NCBI GenBank assembly: GCA_030248295.1
Contig: JASANH010000916.1
Location: forward strand, 62,001 to 126,000
DNA: 64,000 nt
Origin: Mesodorylaimus sp. YZB2_4
Taxonomy: Eukaryota; Nematoda; Enoplea; Dorylaimida; Dorylaimidae
Reading direction: 5' to 3'
This document shows positions 46,301-58,300 of the stretch, piece by piece. The position numbers were made by a program, and so were the translations under genes. Positions within the stretch are counted from its first letter, which is position 1. Each line of letters starts with the position of its first letter. The notes beneath the pieces are model-generated. The model made no database searches and was not told where the DNA came from. It saw only the letters and a list, made by a program, of their open reading frames with translations.

Positions 46301-49300
46301 GCCCTGGGGTCACAGTAAAACCCAATCTTTTCAAGCAGGCGCAGTAGTGCCATGCGTTGTTTGCACTTCCAATTTGAGCAGTCAGCCCAAAAATTTTTGG
46401 AGGCTCTGACAAATGGTCTATCCACCCCACCTGCCCGTCAAGGCCCTACTCTTCCAAACAACGCTAAAGTGAGCCCACATCACACTCTGTACCCCACACA
46501 AGTCGAGCACCCATTCCACTTACACATGCTCCCCTCGTTCTACGATCATATCCCACTTGAATCGCAGCTTTCGATACAGGTACACATCGATCTCTGGCAG
46601 ATCGGGTGGCAACCGCATCCCACGAATGAAGTGGCGTCCGTCTGGAATGCCAACACATTTGTCTAACCTTGACCCGTCCTCCCTCACCATCCCACACTCA
46701 CCATCAGTATCCAAAGGCAAACCAACGTAGCAGTCGTCCAAACACGTGGCCAACGGCATGAAGAAAATACGTCCCAGCTAAAAATGGCCAGAAGAGTATG
46801 AACTCTATTCGGACAGGTTGTTGTCAAACTTCCAATCAAACACATGTCCAATATTCACATTCACAAAACTTGCAACAAATTTAGGTTTCCTTTCGCTATT
46901 CAAGTCACTACCGCATAACATAATGCACTGTCCAGATACTGTTTGACCAACAATATCCGTCAAAACCCTTCCATGTGCAGGCACTAGCTGCTGGCCTGTT
47001 GCAACCTCTCACCAATCGACAGCTATTGATGGTCAGCAGGAGGCAACAGAATAAGGAGTCCCCAGACTGTACCCACGCCTGGGGGTGTCCTGACGATAAA
47101 AGCCCAAAGCTTACCCGAGTTATTTCTCCCGGCTTTATAATCGGCGACTGTTCTTTTTCCAAAGATTCAAAGAAAAACCTGGGATCATTGGATAAAGTGG
47201 AAAGACGCAATAATGGCATCTCCCTCGGAAATGTACTGAATACTTGCAAGGCGTGCGATGAAATCTTCCCCTGAAAAATGGACCATATTTTACCTAGTTT
47301 GAACCATTTTAAAACCTTTAGTGCGTTCAGATTATTAACGTATTCAAAATTACTCACCGGAAACGCATCATCAATAATTACTTTTTCTGGTACCGAAACA
47401 ATATTTCCTTCTTCGACAGAAAAAGTGACTGGAAATTCGATTACCTGAAATTAATAAATAATCAATACGCAACCACCAATCAACAAGAAACTTTGACTCT
47501 AGTCCCACCTCCACAAACACTCTCACCACTGTGTCGTCTGGCCGCACACAAGCCCCCTATAAATTTTCAAATTACGAACCACCCATTCTACTCGTATTGA
47601 CCATTTTGGTGAGAAAAAACGGCATCACTGCCAGCCTATCGTGCCCTCATATCCATAACGTCATGATGTCAGCATAGCCACTGCCTGCGGCCTCCTAACC
47701 ACCCCGGATCAGCATCATTGGAGCACGGTCTTAATTGCGTCCAGACAAAATGGCTAACCATGCTAGCCAGCCCTAGCATCAATCCTAACCTCTGTCCGGA
47801 ATGGCCTCGTCCACTAACATTTTGTAAATTATTCATACTGACTGTTTTATCAACAACCTTTCAGCAAGTAGAAAACAGTGTGTTTCTAGTGCATATTCGA
47901 CTTCTCACTACACCAAGTCCTATCTAAGTATTACCTATCTACGAAAGCGACGGGGCGAGTCAAACAATTTGTAACTGAAATATATCCCACCCTGTAGTTG
48001 AGGCCACCCCTGCACAGAAACTTTTCTAGCCCTGGCAGTCTGATTGACTTGAGCCCAAACCTATATTTTAAATCAAACTTTCAAACAAGGCCTACACCTT
48101 AGAAATAGTACAGCAATTAACTTTACAGCAGCTAATCCAAAATCATAGCAAATCATGGGCGTTAGCACACATCTGCCCTAAAACTATACTACTGCGCACA
48201 CAAATCTAACCCAGTTTACCTTGATCAAGAAAAAGTCGAGAGAACTGGGGTGAAATTCAAGGCTGCTCAACGTGAACGTGGAGTTCAAAGAGCCATTTCC
48301 CCAAATACCCCCCCCCCCCCCCAAGGGAAATCACTTATCCACCATAGTACACCTGCATCGCAAGCCTAGAAGCACTCGAATAATGCCAAAACCTAATCGA
48401 TAGCCCAGAATAACCTTTGAAAACTGTGCTTACAATATCCCAGGCCTCCTTTTGAACACTCGCCATATTTCGTGTCGATATAGCCCAGATGCTACTACGA
48501 ATCACACTCACCCATCCATCAAGACTTACTTGAAACGCAGTCCTAAATACCATTCTAGCGTGATAGACCGCTCGTTGATAAGGCGCAATTACGGCGTAGC
48601 GAAAAACAGCAAAACTACGCCCTGGTACCGTAAAATCTTCACCCTGCAACAAACAATTTCTTCAATGCTTATTTGATCGAGCTACAAGTCACAGTTTATC
48701 CGACATTCCTACTTACGGGTTTCCATTTGTACTCCGACGGACTATGATCGAACGATAAAACCGAATGATTGCCTTCTTCCACACCCAACAGTTCCAAGCT
48801 CGTATGCGTCGGCATTGCATTGGTCATGTTCTTTATGGTGACCTGAAACAACCATCACAGTCAACAAATGAATATAGCTGACTGAATCAACTGGTCTGCG
48901 CTATACTGCATAGCCACCCACCTACCATCACAGTACACATGTGCATATACCGTGTTCAACAGCACTCCACCAAGGTCACTGGCAGTATTTGTGGCCAGCT
49001 GACGACAAATGGTGAATGGAGGGCCCTTATCAGCGGGACGCGTGTTACATGACCCATATTCACTAATGGCATACGGGTTGCGATCATTTCGGTTACAAAG
49101 TTTGGTACTCAATTTGTGTGCGACCTCATATGAGAGGCAGATAGAGCATGGCCGTGCGCCAACCCCGCGTAACATGACCTGCCTTAACCACACCCAAACA
49201 ACTGTAATCTACTCCTCACCCGTGCAATGCCTTCCAAGCCCCCTCCAAGCAAGGTGTAGAATGGTAGTCACGGTGATTGCTCTCGCACACTTCTATATGC

Positions 49301-52300
49301 AGCAACACCATCGCCACATTCCCAGGCCCCGGCTAAGGAGACTGTCAATGCACCTTCCCCTCACAAAACGTACACCCTAACTCTATGTATACTGCGCATC
49401 CACAATGCCCAAAAAGAAACCTCGACCGTACCGCAATCGGATTCTCGTTGGTTATCGCAAATAAGATGAATCTTTCTTGCCCTTCGTCCATTACTCCAAA
49501 ATCAAATTCCCTTTGGTCGATCGAATATAAAGTGAACTGAAAAAATTTAGATTAGTCTTTTCCCTGTTAGACTTAATTAATAAATCAACCAGTCACTTAA
49601 ATTTTCATACATTTTACACACACATTTTTGCTCCTGATTTCCACAAAACCTTTTTCTAAAGCTCAATACTTCAACCACAAAATTTCAAAATCTACTCTTT
49701 CACTCTAACAAGTATGCACTGATTTAGTCCACAAACGCAAAGCCAGCTTTCCCGGCACTATTGTATCGATCTGCACATGCCTCGGATTAGGCCTCCTCAC
49801 TTACTCTCAAATCTCCATCGAACAAATGCAAGGGTATATCGAAGCGACTGATATTCGTGTGCAATCGGAATCGACTCTCCAACACCACCGATGACGGCAA
49901 ATCTTTGCCAATCGCATTGATCGCAGTCGCGTTGAAGGCCAAGGTTAAAACTGGTATCGACGATCTCGCTGGTATCACAGTTGGCGAAATAAAATTCTGA
50001 ACCTACGCAAAACAAAACAGATCCACTTTCACTCATTATGTTCATAACCTGTTATTTAGTTCTAGAAGTTCCTAGATAATCGACCCGCATAAGCTTTTCG
50101 CTGAATGTTTTTGTGTTTCTACTTACAACGATAACGTATAGAGCAACACCCTCAAGTTTCTATCGATCCCAACAAATCCGAGGGACCAATCTCCTTCGTC
50201 CTGTCAAACCAAGCGGTTCTTCTAACCACTCCTAGCACCATTTTTCAGCACACCACGCACAAATGCCCGTTGGTTCAACCACTCGACTCACTTTGAACAA
50301 TTTCCTCATATTCTTCGGCAAGGACACATTGTAGACGGCCACTGGTGTATCGAACACATTCCACAAGGTGATATTCCGCTCGGAGGACTTCTGTTGTTGC
50401 CCGTTATAAAATGCCACCTCGCCCGGATCGTGAATAAGGCGCCTGAAATTGTTAGGCTAGTCATATCAATTCTTAAGTCCCGGAGACCGCCAGCAAAGAA
50501 TCTGATATGCAATGCATGCTCACAGGGAACACCTGATCCTAAGTTCGCCCCAACCCCCAGCCCGCGCCTGTTGGTCTCTCACAGCAGGTGTCAGAGAGTG
50601 TTCGACCAGCTGGCAGGTAAATCAGTTTGTGCATTTTGCGCATGAGTCACTACACCCCAGAGAGAGCATACCTGCTCTGGTGTTGTGGTGAAACAGGAAG
50701 ACAAACACGTGTCCCACCGACTTGTACGGCTCTAAACCATACACACACTCCTAACCCCTTCCATACTTACCCTTCAAGCACCTGCACGCTGTAAGGCACG
50801 CTCAATGCATAACGCCCGTCTCTCGACTTCAGCACAATCTTTCCAGATCGTAACCGATGCCCAGTCCCTTCGTTTCTTGATGCTATAAAATTAAAAAACT
50901 ATTCACTCGACAAAACTGATCAACAATCGATTGATTATGGTCTGATCACCAAAGTTCAGTGAAAGCTTCTAAGTGATCATTTCCTCAACCAAAAGCTATC
51001 ATTTATTTTGACTAATATGATGGCTTTATCCGATGACCACAGCCATGCAATTCATCAACACATAACAATCGATCGACTTACCATCGTATGCAAACTTTGC
51101 AACATAAGTGGGCGAACGTGAGCTCGACGTGAGGCTAACCACTGGTCTGAAATCTACGCGCAACGACTGGCAATCCGTATCGATCGACTGAAAAATGCCT
51201 ATTATCAGTCAAATAATCAAATATCAAAAAATACGCAAAGAATACAAGCAGAGGCAAGGGCCCCCTCTACCAGGACATCTCTCATGGGGTGACACCTCAG
51301 CGGCCACTGATACTCAGACACGAGCGTAACCGAGCCTGGCAGGAGTTGGAGGGAGGTTGCCGAGCGAAGTCAACGGGACAAAAATTCCAACTGAAGCAGG
51401 CAGGTCTTGCGACTATACCTGCGGCTGAAACACAGGAGGGGTTGACGTCTCCCAGCCAGGGGAGAGTATCGATTACTCTCCCACTCGCCATAGCCTACCA
51501 GGCATGAGGGTTCCATGAGCAACGTACTAACTCGGCCGATCTACCAGGGCACCAGGTTGGCTAGCAGAATATGGTAATCGGTCTCGTCCCCACCAATCAT
51601 CTCACCAGGCCCTTTTTCGGGCATCTGATTCAACATCAGACACGAAAGAAGAACGGTACAATACGCAGACCCAAGGATCACAGTCACTATCAGACCCAGC
51701 CCAGGGACCACAGTAAAACACGCGAATCAGCTCACCGCAATCTCCACCGTTCGATTATGCGTATTGTATATTTCCAAAATGACCCATCTGGACTGCTCGC
51801 CATCAACGATCGTTCCAAAATCCAATCGATCCACAGCGGCGTAGAGACCAGGTTTGGCCGTCACCTCGATTTCTACTGGCACAATCAACGCCTCCTGTCT
51901 CCTTTCCCCGCCACCCGTTCCACTTCCGTCAGCCCCGTCTTCCCCGTCCGCGTAGTCCCGATCAGTTTTGATCCTGATATAAGCAGTGGCGTTTCTGACC
52001 CTGGCCCCGATGTACCTGGCCTTGCCCACTGTCCTCGTTTGGAAGGGCGGTATTTCCCAAACGCTCCTGGCCGGCGCCCCGTCGCCTCGTCCGTGCACTG
52101 GCAGATCGACGTGGAGATCACCGCCCGACGTGTACATCTCGACCACGCGCAACGTAGTCGGGTGCGGATTATGCATTTCTAACGGCCCGATAAAAGTGCC
52201 GTTCAACGGCACCCGAGCGCCGACGAACGGTCGCAGACGGTACGGATTCGACGTGCCGACACCCGACACGATGTACTGGAAGGCCCCCAACGACGAATGT

Positions 52301-55300
52301 ATGGAAAGAGTATTCTTCAGTGCACCTTCTTGCCGCGGCAGAAAAACCACATCGAACGTCGTCGAATGACCGGGCTCGATTGTTTTTTCGTTAAAAAATG
52401 AACAATGAAAATGAACCGTCGATCCAGAAATGGCGTCGAAACGAACTTTCGATGCGGTCGGATTTGTTACTTTCACTTTCTTCTGCTCTGGTACACCGAT
52501 AGCTCTGCAAATGCAGATATCGATCAGTGTTCTCGCGGGTTCCGGGTCTACAGTTGCCATTTTAGACACTGCATCAGAAAAAATGCGCTTCGCTAAATGG
52601 GCATTTAGTAACATCATTTTTACGGGATATCGAACAGGTCGTATTTTATGAGGCGCTTTTTCTTACAACAGTTCGAATATCAGAGTAGAAGGCACTTCAA
52701 CTCTACACACATATAGTACTGTACGCATCAACAGTACCCAGCCAAATAGTTATTCCAGTAATCACACCCAATTTACGGATTTGGCAAAAAAACGATTTCA
52801 AATCCCGGAATGTGTAATTATTGTGAAACCAGTTCTTTTAAAACTTTGACAAAATTTTTTCCTCTGTGTGCTTCGAAATTTATGAAGACAGGCTGAACGT
52901 GTGACCAGTTTTATCAGTCAATTGTCCCAGATCACAGTCTGATATGTCACCATTCATCCCGCTATTGAAGAGTCTTCATTCTACTTGTATTTTCCTACCT
53001 TTCATGCATGTTGTACAGTTGTGACCAAGCCTGGCAAGGCGCGGGGGAGGGGGCGACCAAGGCTGGTTGGCGAAACAAAAAACTCTGCGACTATACTGTA
53101 CCTGCGGCTGAAATATCAACCCGACAGGTTGACGTTTCCCAGCTAGCTGAGATCCATGGCCTACCAGCACGAGGGTTACACAGTACCCTGGTGCACAGTT
53201 CCAGTCTCACCATTTGTAAACCATGCACGCGGGCTAGGGATAGGTCGGGATCGGGACCAGGACTAAGCATCAGGATTTTTTGCATTTCTTGTTTTTTTGC
53301 CCAAGGCCGATTTTCCTGACTGAAGCACTTTTTGGTCATCCGAGTTTTTTAAAGCTTTTTCTTAGGTCGATTTTCAATCATGACATATGAGCTGAAATTG
53401 ATGAGTACATTTGCGATTTCGTTACACGTCCAGCCTGGGCTTCAGCAAAATCAGCGTCGCTATCATTATCATCGATTTGAGCTGATGTTGCTGTTGCCTC
53501 TTAATCGCTTCTGCTGTTGCTTCATCGCAAATATGATGGATCAAATATGGTGCACCTAGCGTGCTTATGCCTATATATGCAGAGTCCCGATGCCTCAATG
53601 TCGGGATCGGGAGGGGTCAAATCCCGGCCTTTCCCTAACGCGGGCACCCCTTCAGTCCAGCCGCAGTACTTACTGACTTCTCCTTAGAAGTTACTTCGAG
53701 CCGAAAAGCTACACCTCAGTGCGCTGTGCGCCTACCCGCAGTGCGCTAATGTGTCGTCTGTATTTTACGCCAACTTAACCTGCTATGACGGGCCATGTCG
53801 CCAATATGCTGCATGCACGCGTAATCACAGAACAGAATCCGTACACAATCATAGCTGGTGTATACCCTACCTGCTCGAGTTTGCTAATCATAGGTACCAA
53901 AGATAGCAACCAAAAAAAGTTAAAAAACTTTCGTTTTACTGCTTAGAAGTTCGCATATCGCATCTATCTGATCGGATCATCTTTTGGAATTAGGGCATTT
54001 CAATCTGACCAGTCAACAGACTGCACCTTTTCAGCCGTTTCCAATCATCTACAGTACATAACACCGTTCCACATAGCCCTTCCATCTCCCGACACCACCC
54101 CTCCACGTTTTATTTTACTGCCACGCGTCCTAATTTGGAACTGGTCCCTTCTGCATCATAACTTCGTCAAACATTCTTCGTATAGCCACATATGTTGACC
54201 CTATTTTCATTTCCACGTCTCCCCCGACTTGGTCTGCTCGACTAAAACTACTCTACCATTGCTGCGTGAATGCACCTGGCCAGGGGAAGCGACATCTATG
54301 TACATAATACTCACGGTGACTCTACGCAATACGCACAGCACACCATAGCGTGCTCCCATTTCTCTCCCTCCACCAATCCTGTTTGCCCGCTTCGTTTCCT
54401 ATTATTCCAACATGGAGTGATTGATGACCATTTCCCTTCGCCCGCCATCATTCAGCTCATACAAGGTCTCCTATCCATGCAACCATAAAACAATGGCACG
54501 GCACTTTGGCAAACGACCAGACTCTAACACGAGCGCGGGGGGCATAGGTCTAATCCGCTTATATCAACCATGAATGTCGCCCGCTTTCTCACCAACTTTC
54601 GGTGCATATCGGCTAGTCATCCGCTTCGAAATTCCAGCCTGACTAAGCACGAGTGGACACTCGCACATGACACCAGTCTCATTTCCTGTTTTCATAATTG
54701 CCGTGTTTATAGGCCAGGTCAAGCAGAGCTGCCTCCCTCCCTACCTAGTATCCTCTCTGACAACACCCGCGATTGCAGACTATGCAGTGCCACTGTTACA
54801 CCTACAATGCATTCGGCTATCCATCTACGATGTCAAATGCCGGTTGACATGTCACACAAATTATCAGTCCTTCAGACTCCCTCATGTCCTCATTTGCCCA
54901 CCCCTCACCAATTTTCATTCCGATATCACCCCCGGCCATACACTCTTCTCATTTCTCACATCTTCTATCCATCCCAAATCGCCATCTGCCCACTCACCCT
55001 CTCTAAAACAAGACCAACCACGGACCAGCAGTTTTCGCGTGCTCGCCAAACAGGATGATCACAATGAACTCAACTAGACCGGAAACCATTTTCACACTCC
55101 CTCGATCCCGTTCTTTCATTCGACCCTATTCTGACATTATCAATCACCACCACGGTCATTGCATAATTGCCGACTGGTCACACGACAGTCCCGCACGCGT
55201 CACCAACACAGCATGCAAACCTACGCCGGCCAATCCCCGTCACCCACTTTATGAGTAAAATTTCGATACCTCAAAACCAGATCTTGCAAAACCATGACTC

Positions 55301-58300
55301 CCTCAAAAATTGATTCTTGCCACTAAATGACATTTCTGAAACCTGTATTTGCTCTTTCGCAATTCTTATAAAATGCAATTGGCAACCCTATCATCAACTG
55401 TGTGTGCATGCAGACACACCACTGTTTCTCACTTCTGCCTACCAGTCTCCTGATCACTTGGTCAGTCATGACCCTCTGACACAGTGAAAGGGGCATTTTC
55501 CCATTAGGCATCAATGTACAGCCTGCAGTTTTAACAGCCCACTCAAGCTGCAATCCTCCTATTCTGGTGCCCACACTTATCTTTTTCATGTAATCACGCC
55601 CAAACTTACTGAAATCCGAATTCCAATGATGGCGGCTCGAATTTCAATTGATTCAACGCCCCGCCATCGTCGCCGCTCGTATCGTCTTTGACGCTTTGAT
55701 TGCTGTTGTTCTCGTTCGATCGACCCGGCGTTTGTGATCGTCGTTCAATGCCCCCGCCACTGCCAACATTGCCACCGGGTCTTTTCTGATCGGCCAATGG
55801 TGGTCTGAAAGAGAACTATGCTTAGACCGAATTAGGCGAGACACAAAAAATAATTGTGCGGGGACCCGCAAGTAAGAAATGCTCCCATAACTATTCAGCT
55901 GCTGCTCCTTCAAAGATCGCACGATTGATCACCATCCGATAGCTGCGATTACAAACCATAGGCTGATCGATTCAAACAGGTATTCATTACTGATCACGGT
56001 CACGTGACCGACTGCACTCACAATAAACTCACGAATTCATGAACAGCTATATTGAAAATGCAATACGCCGGTATCGATTGAATCGATTTTTACAATCGAG
56101 GCAGATGAAAAACTAAGTTCATCTAGTTTACCTATGAATCAATAAACCACTAGGAAAATGATGACGATGATGACGATGATCTAGGAATCACCAAAATTAG
56201 CCCTATTCCTACCATCCTACTCGGCTAACTCGAACATTGCAGTGGTACTGGAGGTGGACCAATCACCTCCCATTACCAGCCTTCACAAATCGATCGATCG
56301 ATCGATCGATCGATAATCCCCTCAGTTTATCCCAAACCCAACAATTAAAGGCGACTTACTTGCCATCAGCCAACAACCGCGACGAAACGCTCTGAAATCA
56401 AAACGAATTAATCAAATAACAAACATCAATGCAAAAAATCGACAAAATTACCTCACTCCAATACTGCTGGGCATCAACGAAAAAGTGAAGTTCTTCGCCC
56501 GTTTGTACGAAGGCGCCTAAAAATATTGATACACCATTTAATTGGTAAATCTACGGCCAGCAGTGATACCAATTCATTTTTTAAACATTATATCAGATGT
56601 TTTGTCGGGCGTGTATCTAGTGATCAAGAAATGACCCCAGCACGTGAGCCATCATAGCATCTGATCGGTACAAAGTGCATAGATGTGATCATGATACAGC
56701 TTTCAACATATTCTCGATATATTACAAAACCAATAATCCAATACTAGCATGTCAATAAACCATGGGCTGACCCAGCATCGACCGATCCGCCGATCCGAGG
56801 GGGGGGGGGATCGGCGGATCATTGACAACTAAAGTTTTTGCTCTTTATCTGCTGTAAAATGATAAAGTGTGCCATACTATGATGAGAAAAACCCGTTTTA
56901 ATCTCAAATCAGCATTTAATCACACTTTTAGGCGCTGGTTAGCTCTCCTGTGTCCTTTCGAGTAGTCTGACAGAGAGTGACAGCAGAGCAGATTGGTGAG
57001 GACTCAGTAACAAACACACAATCTCCACAAATCTTTAAGTTTTTGAAGCGGATCAGCTCGGGATCTAGGCTTAAGGTCGGATCGGTCGATGCTGGGGCTG
57101 GGGAGGGTGTGAGGGGGTGTAGGCCAGTTGAGCCGTTCCTGATTGCGCTGTTTTGGTTTGCGCCATGTCCTAATTTCGCCGACCCCGAATTGCGCTTCTT
57201 TCTGTTGCGCCGCTCTTTAATTGAGCCGGGTCATACAGTAGAGTGGTATAGCAGTTTATGGTAGTTGCCTGTGTTTACTCGCACACCATCTAACCTTGTA
57301 ATAATCCTGATGAAAGTAAAGCTTTCGGCCGGTTATGATCAGGTCTCTACTAGACGCGATGCTAAAAAAGCTGCGTTTCTGCAATGAAATTTTTGATAGG
57401 TTCTTGAGCAAGCCATCAAAATTTAAGCTCATAATTCGTGATCAGTGCTCATACTGATCACGAATCTTTGCGGCCCAGAGCCAGCATTGACCGATCCGGC
57501 CGGAGCGATTCGAGGGGTTGATCGGTTCCCGATCCGATCCGACCGCTGGATCGGCAACTGAAATTTTACGCTCTGTATCTGCCGAAGAATGATAAGGTGT
57601 GGCATACTATGATGAGAAAATCCCGTTTTTTCTCTCAAAATAGCATTCAGTCCCACTTTAGGCTCTGCTGCTTTCTCCTCCCTGCGTCCTTTAGAGTGGA
57701 CTGACAGAGTGACAGCGAGGAAACAGAGCAGGTTGGTGAGGACGCAGTGCCAAGTACTGTACGTCATCCCCGTCAATCTAAAGTCTTTTGGAGCGGATTG
57801 GCCGAATCGGATCGGCATCCAGACCTAGGGTTGGATCGGTCGATGCCGGGCCCAGAGAGGTTTCAATCCAACCTGAGAAATCAGCGCAATTAGTGACAAG
57901 CGCCACTCAAAGCGGTGCAATTATGAATTGGCGCAACACAAAACGGCGCAATCAGGAAACGGCGCAAGTGAAACGGCGCAATCCGAACGGCGCAACTCGT
58001 AAGCGGCGCAACTGGGTATTTCCCGTGTGAGGGTAATTTGCAAATTTTCCCGCCATTTTGAAGTTCAATTTTTTAACAGCAGCTTTGAAGTCCTTTTTTA
58101 CAAAAAGCATTCTGCAGTGGCAGCTGTTACGTAACTATTAGCCGTTTTTTTAATGCATCGTCACTGGGGCATGCCTTTTTCATCAGACTTCAGGAGCGCA
58201 GGGATCTTCCCCTTGATACAGCATGGATGTAGAGGGAGCCCTTGGCAACTATTGGCCGTTCAAGCCCACCGGCTGATCCCCTGCCCCCAAGATTACAACG

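Noticed and set aside
54570-55058. 162-codon plus frame inside TMEM131 intron 4
   Set aside because: No domain, no splice partners, composition of ordinary intron sequence.
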